From: Rhizophagus sp. LPA8_4_AMF
Taxonomy: Eukaryota > Glomeromycota > Glomeromycetes > Glomerales > Glomeraceae
Direction: 5' to 3'
Length of the DNA stretch: 31,812 nt
NCBI GenBank assembly: GCA_021464525.1
Contig: JADRCO010000522.1
Span: 1-31,812 of the forward strand
A program made the translations under genes and the position numbers. Below the pieces are notes generated by a model. The model ran no database searches and had not been told where the DNA came from. It worked only from the letters and a program-made list of their open reading frames with translations. Below, in pieces: positions 21,190-31,812 of the stretch. Position 1 is the first letter of the stretch, and the number at the start of each line of letters is the position of its first letter.

Positions 21190-21273
21190 GGTAGTTGAGG
21201 AAAATTATTTCACCCTGATCTATGCCAATTAATGCATCATAAAGTAGAGTTAAAAGAACTGTTACTATGCGTT
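21190..21273 (-). pseudogene. second reverse transcriptase fragment
   Basis: The minus strand encodes VLLTLLYDALIGIDQGEII, aligning with the IYDMQVGIDQGKII block of the fragment at 17791-17620; the nucleotide sequences are also visibly related. After this block the frame diverges where SPLLW is expected. It is a more decayed relative of the same non-LTR family. The flanking DNA up to 22288 shows no other recognisable gene; a plus-strand stretch around 21740-21860 with GEQAFQKWKNLLKKI is coding-like but unidentified. Confidence 0.5.
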
Positions 21274-22287
21274 AAACTTTATGAAGATCATTACATGAAA
21301 TTTAACATGAATAATGAGACTTTGCTAAAGATATTACATTTTAAGATTCAGCTTTTATGAATGGGTAGAAATTATTTTTGTAAATTCTTATTATATGTAA
21401 ATGTAAGACTTAGTGCTAATTAGAATCTATTTGCATTCAAATGTATCTACTATATTTAATAGATATTGATATATAATCTATAATTATCATTACTTTTTTA
21501 AAAGAGAAATAAAGAAGTTTCAGTTAAAATCATTGAAATTATTCATTATTATAGGAAATTTATCTATATTACTAATTATAATTGTTTTGAAAAAGTATTA
21601 AGTTTAAGTAAACTTATTACCACCTTACAAACTTCAGAAGAGATAGTGGGATCATTTCTTAAATGATAAAGAAAATCATAAAAGGGCTGAATGTCCCTAT
21701 TCAATTTGGCCACATTCCATTTAAGTCATAACGAATATTGTAAGAAGAAAACCAATTGAAGAGCACAAGTTATTGGTGAACAGGCTTTTCAGAAGTGGAA
21801 GAATTTGCTAAAGAAAATCCATAAGAGTCTATTGAGAGTAAGGAATCTGGAAAAAGTAACTTAATTGACCAAAAGAAGAAGAAGGGTGGTCATGAAATCT
21901 CTGAGCTTCTAAAATCTTATCTTTTCATAATATTAATGTTGCTATAATAGACTTTGAGACCTACTATAGGTATAATTTTTGATTAAAGTATCCTTTTGAA
22001 AGCGTGCAATTATGTTGTTTGTAAGTTTAAAATTTCCAGTAATTTTATTTGTATCCTTGTCATTGTATTTAGTACATCTAACATATTAATAAACCTTTAT
22101 ACTCTATCCTGATATAGGTTTGATACTTTAAATTATGGATAAAGTTTAAATTTGTGTAATAAATTAACAAACTAGAATCTCCATCTGCAAAAGAATTCAG
22201 AAAGGAATAGCATATTGTTCTGTGAAAACAATTTAATCTAATTTTTTTACTGATTAATTCACCAGATTTGGAAAAGGTATACACTAG

Positions 22288-22554
22288 TTACAGATGTAAC
22301 TGGTATACAGATATAATTTTATATAAATCAAATTTAATTAAGTAAAAAAGATATAGGCTGTCCCACATGCAAGGTTCTGATTTACTAGCATATTTTGCAA
22401 TGTAACTTAAGGCAACATTCAAGGTAAGGATAGGTTTCAAGTCAACATTTGCACGCCAACCTTGAAGTTGCAAGCAATCATGTAGATTAAGAAGTGAATC
22501 ATTTCTTGCAGTAATCAAATCAGGTTGACCATTATGTGCTTGCTGGTATATTTG
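22288..22554 (-). pseudogene. Helitron Rep-domain fragment
   Basis: An uninterrupted frame of 88 codons reads IYQQAHNGQPDLITARND, then LQLQGWRANVDLKPIL and SYIAKYASKSEP. This matches the Helitron replication-initiator domain downstream of the HUH motif; Y-I-A-K-Y-A-S-K fits the Y-x3-Y-x2-K pattern carrying the catalytic tyrosines of rolling-circle Rep proteins. Residues after EPCMWDS are not family-like, and the HUH and helicase parts are not found nearby. It is a truncated copy in CpG-poor DNA. The family call is from memory but the match is specific. Confidence 0.65.
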
Positions 22555-24144
22555 TTACATTTACTTTTTATTTTAGATACTATGGTTCCTTATTTGGAAT
22601 CATTTGGATGTTTCAGAAATGTCTTCATTTCTTTTTGAGTTGTATTTGCTGTATAATAAGTTAAAATGATGATGCTGGTATTTCTTACTTGGCTTTTTTG
22701 TTATTGTTTATTTTCCTGCCTTTAACAATTAAGGAAAATTTCCATTTGTCATTGATTAATTAAGAATATATTACATTTTTAGAATATAGCATTGTAGTTA
22801 TTATTGTCAAGCTATCAGTATGTATTGCACCTCTGTTTTGAAATTCCACACGATCAAAGAAATTGGTTATACTCCTGAATTCTGTAGATCTGATTTCTTA
22901 TACAATTCTTTCTTCAGTGATTGGAATTTATGTACAAAATAGTTGGTACAGTGAAATGGATGATTGGTACTATTATAACCACTACCATCATGTAATCTAT
23001 CTATAACTATATAAATGTATTCTTTTTCTTGCATTTTTGTTATTATTTTTTTAATTAATTATAACAAGTATTTTCTTTTTTTTTTGCTAGTATTTACTTT
23101 TATGCAAGGTTCATCTATTTAATATAATTAAAGAATTCTTATAAAGTTTTTTATTTAAACTAATTAAAGATTTTTACTTGACGATATGATTATTCTTATA
23201 TAATTATATGCATAACAAAAATTATCCTGGTTCTTCATTTTCTTTATCAATTTTGTTAAAAATAAGTAAATAATATTTATAAAGGAATAGTTGCACTGGT
23301 TTTATATTTTACAATTAGCCTTATTGAGTATTATTAAAATCTTGTGGTTAAATTCTATTAGTATTTCTTTACTTTCATACTTTTATAAATATCATTATAA
23401 GTATTTTTAGTTCATTCCATTGTAAATCTTGTTGATGTATTTTGAAGAAGAAAAAATGCTATTCTGTCCAGTATTATGTAATGAATTTATAAAAGATTCA
23501 GCATCTATGGTATTAATAATTGTTTGAAAATACTAGCAAACTATTCTAAGTGAATAAGTTGCAGAACAAGAGTTAAAAGAAATTACTCAATGCTGTTGGT
23601 TGAATAAAAATTATTATGTGTAAAATTACAATGCTATATCTAATTTCTCTGATGATTTTAAAGTTTGCTATATAATAATTATGGAAATCTCAATATAGCA
23701 TATATGGATACATAAATATTTGCTGTATTAAAATATTGTCTTATAAGAGGTCTATCTTAATAGTGATTTAGTTAAAGTGTTTAATACAAAATATCTCCAT
23801 CTTGAGTGTTATGCAAACTTCCCATAACAATTTGGCTGGTTTGACTTCACTTACACATCCAGATGGATAGAGTATTGAAAATGCCCTTATTATGTATGAA
23901 GTGGTTAGCAAATTAATGTATTTGTTATTATTATTATTTATATTAAAGTGGAAGTAAAAGTCTCCTAGAATGACTTTTTCCTTTTATCAAAAAATAGAAA
24001 TTTATTGTAATCTATTTAAACGAAATCTAAAGTAATTGATTACTATGGCTTAAAGAATATCAAATGAAAATAATATGTCAATTATCAAATGAAATATATT
24101 CATGCTGTCATGTTTATTTCTTGTTCATCTGTAGATAGGCCAGT

Positions 24145-24342
24145 ATGGTGAAGATAGAAGATCATCTTCATGAGAAAAATGAAAAATTATCAGAACTTGA
24201 AATGTTGGTTGGTGTAGAAATCATTGAGGCATTAGAAGGAAGACTTCTAAGAATAAAGAGAAGAAACATTTTTTGGTTGGAGTTAAAAAAGAATTTGGAT
24301 TTTCCATTTTACATTTCTACAGTTTGGAGTTGCTGGGCATAG
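24145..24342 (+). CDS. open frame with coiled-coil-like start, unidentified
   Basis: An ATG opens MVKIEDHLHEKNEKLSELEM and continues to a TAG, 65 codons. The first 45 residues are charged and helix-prone; the last 15 are hydrophobic and aromatic. The region is CpG-poor and surrounded by transposon relics, so a fragment of a transposon-borne protein is more likely than a host gene. On the other strand the same bases read a Ser/Thr-rich, less convincing sequence. No family is recognised. Confidence 0.2.
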   Translation: MVKIEDHLHEKNEKLSELEMLVGVEIIEALEGRLLRIKRRNIFWLELKKNLDFPFYISTVWSCWA

Positions 24343-24582
24343 TTAAAAAATTTTAACCAGAATGGAACAGAGCACCATTGCTAGTAGTTCTAATATTACA
24401 ATTGTATGATCAGGATACTTTAATGTTATATTGACATCCTCTCCTGGTTGTTGTTGCCTTTGCTCCAGTTCAGTAATCCAAAGTTCAATAAGTGTCTGAG
24501 TTTTAAAGATTTCTGGGAAATTTACAATAAAATCTTTTATTATTATTACCAGTCCATGCCACAATTTTATTAGGAGCACCAT
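24343..24582 (-). pseudogene. gag-like retroelement fragment
   Basis: A 79-codon frame contains NFPEIFKTQTLIELWITELE and QRQQQPGEDVN. The F-x-T-x-x-L-(I/x)-x-x-W-x-x-E-L-x-x-R-x-Q-x-x-x-E-D-V-x-x-(Y) layout recalls the capsid/gag core of Ty3/gypsy-type elements in early-diverging fungi. After GEDVN the similarity is lost (ITLKYPDHTIVILELL), probably by frameshift. No zinc knuckle or protease is seen. The assignment is tentative. Confidence 0.35.
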
Positions 24583-25004
24583 TTTTTAAGGATTGGTTTT
24601 ATCCTTGAATAATCAATTTCCATATTTGGTATCAACCAATGAAATTATCAGTAAATTTGTATATTTATTATTATCATCTTTTATAATTAAATTATAGTTG
24701 ATCTTTGACCTTTATTTGTCTGAAAAAAAAGTGAAAATCATTAATGTTAATAAAATGTTTAAAGAAATAAATTTGAAAAAAAACAATATTTTGCAACCAC
24801 TTACCAAAATTCTACTATTTTATTTATTGGATATATTGAATAAAATATTTTTATATATCAAGAATATTTTTTGATGTATTATATATCTGTTAATATAATC
24901 ATTCTGAAATGAAATGGCAATGTTAAAGTATTTGATGCATACTCATATTTTAGTAAAATAAATTATAATTATCTTTTTCAATAAATGAGTAAATTATACA
25001 ATTA

Positions 25005-25280
25005 TCAAATATAAATGAATGCAGAAAGTTTGATCATTTCAATATGATATTTTGTTGTAACTGCACACTGGTGCTTGCATGGTGCATTTGCTGGAGCTGA
25101 CTTTAATTCCATATAAAAATTTGAATAATTGACATCAGGAACTTTTCCTAATTTTTCTTCATACATAGACTTCCACAAGCTAAATTTTCTATAGATGGAA
25201 TAAATTTTTTTTATTTTTAGTTCTATCAGACATTCCAATAGGACAACTACAAGTTCCAATGTCACTGTTAATGGATATAG
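25005..25280 (-). pseudogene. SWIM zinc-finger relic, probably of a MULE-like transposase
   Basis: In one minus-strand frame DIGTCSCPIGMS is readable at about 25263-25228, giving the C-x-C half of a SWIM finger. In another frame, about 150 bases downstream, APCKHQCAVTTKYHIEMI gives the C-x-H half. SWIM fingers are C-x-C-(x)n-C-x-H and often occur at the C-terminus of Mutator-like (MULE) transposases. The two halves are separated by unrelated residues (KSMYEEKLGKVPDVNYSNF) and a frameshift, consistent with an insertion or decay. Stops upstream show the gene is broken. Confidence 0.45.
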
Positions 25281-25634
25281 TCAAAGTGTTTTATCTACTG
25301 TTTCCCAACCCGAACAAAAAAATCTCTGCAATTTCCACATAAATAGTTGCATTGTGAAAAATTTAAGGTGAGTTAACTGTAAAATACTCATTTGTATTGG
25401 ATTAAGATGATGATTTTTCAATTTCATATTTGAAGTCTGTTACTCATAAGTTTCCAAGATAGTTTGCCAACTTTTCCTATTGACCCTCTGAGAAGTTTCG
25501 CATCATCTATATACTCATCAGTCAAAAGAATCTTATTTTATAAATTACTTATATAAAGCAACGCTGGAGTACACGATTTTGTATATTTGATAAGTAATAT
25601 TAAAGATTTGACCAGGTAAAGCTTGTAAGAGTAT

Positions 25635-25931
25635 TTAAAGTTGAAGCTTTCCTTTGTAATAAGTTTCTATCCAATTCCAAAAGTTTTGAATAGAAATAGT
25701 AATTACTATTGGTTGAGGATAACAAATAGTACAAGAATGGTCAATAAATAATGCAGTTGAGTGTTCAATAAGATGTGTATAATGTACAGGATGGTCATAT
25801 AATAAAAGTAGCATTCTATAATTGCTTTTCAGTTCTTCAAATAATAACCTTTTCTTAAACATTATATAATAATTTGACACTAACAGCTTGTAAGTGCTAT
25901 AATTAATAGTGGTTGTTGGACTACTTGACAT
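25635..25931 (-). CDS. 98-codon open frame, unidentified
   Basis: ATG at 25931 runs to a stop at 25635. The product includes KRLLFEELKSNYRMLLLLYD and HPVHYTHLIEHSTALFIDHS and is rich in His, Tyr and hydrophobic residues. No signal peptide, zinc cluster or known motif is certain. It lies upstream of the SWIM relic on the same strand and might be part of the same decayed transposon gene. A frame of this length in about 25 percent GC DNA is somewhat longer than chance would favour, but not by much. Confidence 0.25.
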   Translation of the reverse strand: MSSSPTTTINYSTYKLLVSNYYIMFKKRLLFEELKSNYRMLLLLYDHPVHYTHLIEHSTALFIDHSCTICYPQPIVITISIQNFWNWIETYYKGKLQL

Positions 25932-27309
25932 ATTGTTTATAAATAATCTACAATTTTCTCATTCTACTTAGAGTTAAACCATATAAACTTTAACTGCAGA
26001 CTTTTTAAAATTTTCCTCATTAATTATTACAAAGTTAAAGAAAGGATTATGAATACTAAAGACTATTAAATGTTTTTGGTGTGTATGACTTTTTTGATTG
26101 ATTAAGAGTCATTGTTTTATTAGATTCTTTTTTTTTTTTTTGAGTAACTCATTTTGATATTTTAATTCATTAATTTCTTTTTGCATGGATTTATATAAAT
26201 CTATTAAATGATATATGTATAGAAGATATAAAATTATAAATAATTAATAGTTTTTAACTCCTTTTTTTGTAGTTCCTGACCAGTTAATATTTTACAGGCG
26301 TGTACAAAATACACAAGGATTTTTTTATAACTGATGATGAATTTTGTTGTTATATCTAATATGCTGGATAGAGTCTGTGGAGATGATGCTCAATATGGAT
26401 GAAAATAAAAGTTAATAAAATTTAAAAAATATATGGGTATGGAATGGAATATTTGTTATTTTGCAAATTTAGCAAATTTTACAAATTTTACCTCCATATA
26501 TATGCCAGTTATTATTCATTATTGAATGTTTTAACAAATTTAGAGTCAAAATCCAGTTTATAGTTTTTTTTGAACTTTTGAATGAATGAATTGACCCTTG
26601 TTAAATTACGGTTTCAAAATCTTAAGTACATTGAATCAAAATCTGTATGATAATTGTTTGTACATAATTTAAAGTTGATGATTATTCAGTAGAATATTTA
26701 GCTTCAAATAAGCTTTAATTGAATGGAATTTTTTAAGTCAGCTTCACTTCAATCAGATTGTCTGTTGTACCTAAATATTTACTGATGTATGTATTTCTAT
26801 AAACTAATAAGTATTCTTATAAAGGTCTATAATTAAGTAGTAATATTAAATTAACAATTAGCATATTTAATTTTAATATAATCATCTTTCTATCATAAAC
26901 TTTTGATATATCTTGGATTAGGAACTATAGTTCTTTTTTTTTCTTGTGTTAGATAAATTTCATTAAGGACTAGTTTAATTACAAAAATCATTACTTTCAG
27001 TAAGTTTTGGTATTCATTAGCTGTTAATCTGGCTATTAATTGTATCACATTTGTATAGATCTTTGATCCATGAAATCTTTAGTTTTGCAGCTAATTGATG
27101 ATCTATTTATATCCAAAGGCTTTCTGCATTAATCTCTAAAGTCTTTTTGTATACTTTATTTTGAAGTATAAATCAGGATATGCATTCTATCAGGTACCAT
27201 GTTTTTTCCACTCATTTATTATCCATATATGTAACATTAAGATTATATATAAATTTTATAAATAATTATTATTTGAAATAAATCTGAGTTCTTCTATAAT
27301 ATAGCCTTT

Positions 27310-27618
27310 CTACTGAAATATATAATACCAAATGAAAATAAAAGATGCAGTGAAATATACGAAATTACTGCATCCACTTTTTTTAGTTATCTTTTTTGAT
27401 ATACTTTTTAAACGAGTATTATGTTTAAAATCAAGATATTCGTATAACATTTCAAAGGGTTGTTCATGCAAATTGTTTCTTCTTTCCATCAATCCATAAT
27501 TAGGTACTTTTGTACTGCAATTTCCAAATAGATTTATTTTTATATTCTCATCAGACAATTTCTTGTATTGCCTTGAGTAAATATGGTTTATGATATTAAA
27601 ATAAACCATATTATTCAT
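27310..27618 (-). CDS. 102-codon open frame, unidentified
   Basis: Starting from the first ATG (27618) the frame encodes MNNMVYFNIINHIYSRQYKK, then LFGNCSTKVPNYGLMERRNN, HEQPFEMLYEYLDFKHNTRL and a hydrophobic aromatic C-terminus (FVYFTASFIFIWYYIF). It keeps several CpGs while the surrounding 10 kb has almost none, which hints at a younger or unmethylated sequence. A single C-terminal membrane segment is possible. No family is recognised. The open frame extends 17 codons upstream of the ATG, so an upstream exon is possible. Confidence 0.35.
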   Translation of the reverse strand: MNNMVYFNIINHIYSRQYKKLSDENIKINLFGNCSTKVPNYGLMERRNNLHEQPFEMLYEYLDFKHNTRLKSISKKITKKSGCSNFVYFTASFIFIWYYIFQ

Positions 27619-28516
27619 ATTAGAATACTTAATTCTATATGAGTATTTATTCAATAAGATGTAGATCAATTTTTTTTGAAAAGAATCTCAAATTATCATT
27701 TTCAAGACATAGGTTTTGTTGCTTTAAATAACCAATTGTTCAGTTGACATTTTAATAAAGAAAGTTATCCCAGTTCTACATGTTAATTATTATAAAACAA
27801 AAATATATATGTATAATAAAAATATAAGAAAAATATAAAAATTAAGAAAAATGTATATATATAATTTGTTTGATGTTTATTTTAAGCAATACTAGAAAGT
27901 TCCAAAGCCAACAAGATTATTATGGTCTGGAAATAGTGAATGAAAATAGAATATTTACAGGGATAATATTCATTAACAAATTATTTATAATGTTTAATAA
28001 TGGATGAAGAGCATAGAGTAAATTGTTAATAAATTCTCAATGCTTAATATTATGAGAACTAGCTATATTGGAACTAGTGTATGGCAGTATAGCATATCCA
28101 AATTAAATATGAAATTTTGATTCTTTAATTTCTTTAATTTCAATGCAATTATCTGATTAATTAATACTATTTATAGTCAATATTACAGTATACGTTACTA
28201 AAAATTGTTTTTAACATATTCCATTATTAATCTTGAGTCTTGCTTTGTTATTTAAGCATTTAGGATATTATATTGAACAATTCTTTGTTTATATTAACGT
28301 TATCGATGATTATATAGGTGAATTATAGAAGTTCAATTTTATTTTATTAGTTATTTTTAAATTAGAATATATAATCTATGTAAAACATTATACAGTTGAC
28401 CATATAGATAAATAAGTATTTTATAAGCAAAAAAAAAAGTAAAAAGGGGAAAGACGAAAAAAAGATTGAGCAAAAAAGCAATTATTTATTTATATTAGAA
28501 TTATTTATAAGCCTCA

Positions 28517-28593
28517 TTTTATCGGCTTAGTAAAAATTTTTTTTTACATAATTATTTTATTGGCTTGGCAATAATTTTTTTTTTACATAATAT
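28517..28593. repeat. 38-bp tandem duplication
   Basis: Two adjacent copies start TTTTATCGGCTTAGTAA and TTTTATTGGCTTGGCAA, each ending in a T-run and ACATAAT. One difference is CG to TG. Non-coding. The wider 27700-30900 interval contains no supportable gene; it is AT-rich with scattered short palindromes. Confidence 0.75.
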
Positions 28594-28892
28594 CAGTACA
28601 GCCACTGAAAATCATTTATTATATAATGGAATGTAACAGATAAGTATTTAAGCCTGCATGTTATTTATATTATCATGATACAATTTGAAATGCCTATCTA
28701 TTTTTACAATAATTAATATTTTACAAATAAATCTTTTATTCAGAGAAGTTTATAGAATTAGGATATATTATCAAGATAAATTAGTGTAAAACAATTTGGA
28801 TAAAAAAAGCAATTGTTGTTTACAGAAAGCCATAATTCATAAATATTATTGATTATCATGAAGAGCCATGATGCTGAGGCTGATCTGTTTGT

Positions 28893-28953
28893 GTCACATC
28901 TTGTGTACAATATTAAGAATAATGTTGATAAAAAATCACGGGGTGTGACACAA
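28893..28953. repeat. short inverted repeat with TGTGTCACA ends
   Basis: TTGTGTCACATCTTG near 28890 is mirrored by the reverse complement of CGGGGTGTGACACAATT near 28940. The shared core is about 10 bp. It may be a tiny MITE or a remnant of an LTR edge. Boundaries and class are uncertain. Confidence 0.3.
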
Positions 28954-30568
28954 TTATATTATAAGAATATAAGGATATTAACAGAATATTATAAAGATTA
29001 TTATAATATTAGTTATCATCACTAGGATGAATTTTCGAAGGGATAATGCATTTAAAGGATTTTAATTTATCGATAGATAAGAAGAATTTTCAATATATAT
29101 TATGCTGAAATGTTTGTTCGATCATAATGGAAAATATTTAATTTATCATGAAGTTGATTAAAAGTATTAAATTATGAGTTTTGGAAAGTTCTTATAAAGA
29201 ATTATTCTAGTTTACGAAAAAAAAAGTTTATGTAATATTTTCAGGAATGATTCCTTTTTTTTATAGTGGGATTCCATAATATAGTATATGGTACAATAAT
29301 ACTTATAGACTCATACTGATTTAATAAATTACCGCTATAAATCAGTATATTTCATATATTAGCTTTCCTAGCTTGGATAATTTATACTGAATTTTATTTT
29401 TTGATATGCTTAGTTGACGAAATAAATTTAGTAACTAATTTATTTTTTTACTGGAACAAATCTGTATGTATTTTTAAGTAATTTATGAAAGACATCTAGC
29501 ATAAGCTGAGTTTTGTATTCAAGATTGTCTATATATTTACAGATAGTAAGTTTATGACATACTATATCAGTAATAAGTAGTGCTGTACGTCGTTTATAAA
29601 ATTTAATTATACTACTATTATACTAGTACGTACGAAAGCTTAAAATATTTTCGTACAATATTAATTTTCATACAACTTTGAATTTTCGTACACATATGGA
29701 CCGATCTACAGAATCAATCAAAATTAAGGGAATAAGGGGATTTATAAAATTTATTTCAAAAAAAATGCCAACTGAAAATTAAAGGAGGGTAAAATAAATA
29801 TTTTTTGCAAATATTACGTAATATATATAGCATATTATTCATTCTCGCAAATTCAATCACGAGTACGGAAAATCAAAAAGTAACTTACTGTACTAAACAT
29901 TCATAAGTATTTCGAAATATATGTATGTTTTAATCATTCAATATTATTATGCAACATGCTACAACCAATGTAATAACCACTCGTGATATTTCAACAAGAC
30001 TGAAATATTCATTTGTTTAGGAGTAGTATGATAAATTAACTTTTTGATAGAAAAAACCCCAGACTAAATTTCATTCATTCTGGATAATATAATTTATTCA
30101 ACCAAACAAGTTTTCGTAGACTATATTTTATTAAGCATAACAATATTAACGCATGATTATATATAACTTGAGTAAAGAAAGCTTATAAAGTATTTATAGA
30201 AAAAGTTAAATAATTATTATATGAGGCGATTAGGCCCTAAATTGGATCTTTAGTACAGAAGTTTAGTCCTTAGAGGTCCGAATAAAATATTAGGACTTGT
30301 ATCCTATTTTAAAGAGTCTGTGATCTGTTTTGAATCCTGGTTATAGGGAACAAGAATATTATAGAATTAAATGAAAATATTATATAAAGCGGAAATGGAA
30401 TTTTATTAATTATAAAATAAATAATAATTTATATTTTATATCTAACGCTAATACTATATCTGTTATTCGAAGTTCAGAGTTAAAGTCACTTAATGATCTT
30501 TGCTTTTTATCAAATTATGATAATTACGGATGCTGTTTCATCTTTTGGGTGAATATAACATCTATAAT

Positions 30569-30594
30569 ATAAATCATAGATGTAACCCTTAACA
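30569..30594. repeat. perfect small hairpin
   Basis: ACATCTAT and ATAGATGT, 8 bp each, flank about 10 bases. It is too small to interpret; it could be a transposon footprint or chance. Confidence 0.35.
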
Positions 30595-31094
30595 TGATAT
30601 TTCAGTTGTTTCATGTAATATGTTGATATCTACTAATTTTTCAATTATTTATGTCATTTTTATTAACATAAAAAAAATTTATAATGTCTTATATTACAAA
30701 AAAAACGTCTCGTACAGTATGACTTTATTAAAGAAGTTCATCGTTTAAAAATTTTTTAACATTTTTTAATTGTTATTGTGTCGATCTTACATTTCTGAAG
30801 AAATTTCGATAAATCTATAAAGCTATAATGGAGAGAATGTACATAACAACATCAATAACATTTTCAGAAAAATTGCAATTTACAACTGAATGTATGTTTG
30901 TTTAATTTGGTTAGCCAAACTCAAGTTCTAAACAAATTGAAAATTAAAAAATAATAATTAGCATATTTTCATTTAATAATATTTATTTCTTATTACTTTA
31001 TTGTAAAACTATAAAATACATAATATAAATGTTTCCTATATAATAACTGGTAAATAATCAAACAAATAAAGAATAAATAATAGAATTGTTGTTT

Positions 31095-31811
31095 TTAAAT
31101 TTTAACCATACAGTCCTGCGCCTCAGAATAATCTTGAACAATACTCTCACTAATATTCTTAGACTTTTCTATTTCTTTAGTAATGTTGCGACTTGTATAA
31201 TATGCTTGAGAATGATATTGTACTACAGAAGTATTTGCTTGTTTTTGTACTAAAACTTCGTTTGCATTTACAAATTCGAATATATCATTTTTTAATTGAT
31301 AATCAATACCGGGTCCTTCATAGATATAGTCTCCATCCTTGTTTCTTATATAGCATTCATTAAAACATTTAATCCATTCAGATATAATATTTTCAAGCAC
31401 TGTTATAGTTGGTCTATTAGAAGGATTTGAATCCCAACATTTTTTCATTAAATCTGTATAACATTTTGGAGTATTTTCAATAATTTCAGGACGTTCACCT
31501 TCACAAATACTCAAGATAAGATGATGATCATGTGCTTTACCACTAAATGGAGGAATACCCGATGTAAATTCCCACATTATCATTGAAAAACTATAAATAT
31601 CGCATTCTGGAGTATAGGGTTTTTTTCTTAATATTTCAGGCGCCATATAAGGTACAACTCCATAAATGTCATTATTGTTATCAGAATGTTGTAAATTATT
31701 TATAGGTTTACATAATCCTAAATCAATAATAAATAACTCATTATGGTTATCTGACAATAAAATATTACCATCATGAAAATCACCATGAGTTAAATTTGAT
31801 TCATGAATTAC
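31095..31811 (-). CDS. TKL-type protein kinase, C-terminal part (kinase 3, truncated by the window edge)
   Basis: The frame is open to the right edge and encodes the last 238 residues of a third kinase of the same family. It starts just before the catalytic loop HGDFHDGN (Arg of HRD replaced by Gly, Asp kept), then DLGLCKP (DFG to DLG), GVVPYMAPE, the helix-F stretch DIYSFSMIMWEFTSGIPPF and the conserved Arg in CWDSNPSNRP. The tail is longer than in the other two (SEWIKCFNECYIRNKDGDYI...) and carries HSQAYYTSR, then ends ...SEAQDCMVKI-TAA. No intron is needed in the visible part. The N-terminal knuckle and glycine loop must lie beyond the window. Confidence 0.9.
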   Translation of the reverse strand, partial: VIHESNLTHGDFHDGNILLSDNHNELFIIDLGLCKPINNLQHSDNNNDIYGVVPYMAPEILRKKPYTPECDIYSFSMIMWEFTSGIPPFSGKAHDHHLILSICEGERPEIIENTPKCYTDLMKKCWDSNPSNRPTITVLENIISEWIKCFNECYIRNKDGDYIYEGPGIDYQLKNDIFEFVNANEVLVQKQANTSVVQYHSQAYYTSRNITKEIEKSKNISESIVQDYSEAQDCMVKI

Positions 31812-31812
31812 T

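Noticed and set aside
1-31812. tRNA, rRNA and CRISPR arrays
   Set aside because: I saw no tRNA T-arm/A-box pattern, no rRNA-like conserved sequence and no regularly spaced repeat array; none is reported.

Overview
The window is very AT-rich and eukaryotic. It has short GT-AG introns, almost no dense coding, and abundant decayed transposable elements. The three clearest genes belong to one kinase family: an N-terminal CxxC-x9-CxxC knuckle, a 'WTSGN..(V/I)DKFIQDAQ' linker, a tyrosine-kinase-like (TKL) kinase domain, and a C-terminal H-x4-YTSR signature. That architecture is massively expanded in arbuscular mycorrhizal fungi, so the best guess is a Glomeromycotina genome such as Rhizophagus. The assignment rests on family recognition, not on a search.

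Layout. 1-75 is mostly a poly-T tract. 76-4800 is mainly non-coding; it holds a CAGAC-ended inverted-repeat element (1607-1771), a two-exon small gene on the minus strand (3226-2763) and a 43-bp tandem duplication. Kinase 1 (minus, 6277-4801) has three exons; the last carries the YTSR signature and is invisible to a plain ORF scan. 6500-12300 is a CpG-containing patchwork of gene and transposon debris. It includes two short hAT-type MITEs with perfect 8-bp target-site duplications, each cutting a reading frame that becomes continuous when the element plus one duplication is removed. It also holds two tentative two-exon microgenes facing away from each other and a long imperfect inverted repeat whose left arm has lost its CpGs. 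Kinase 2 (minus, 13963-12519) follows. A gypsy-like reverse-transcriptase scrap lies near 15.7 kb.

From about 16 kb to 29 kb the DNA is strongly CpG-depleted and contains no intact recognisable gene. It does hold identifiable relics, all on the minus strand: a hAT transposase interrupted by a non-LTR reverse transcriptase fragment, a second reverse transcriptase fragment, a Helitron Rep piece, a SWIM zinc-finger relic and a gag-like fragment. Kinase 3 (minus) runs off the right edge and ends at 31095.

The three kinases are probably signalling proteins of one expanded family; nothing shows that they act together. All three are on the minus strand and separated by transposon-rich DNA, which fits dispersal or duplication in a repeat-rich compartment. 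Coordinates of splice sites are my own predictions from GT/AG signals and frame continuity.
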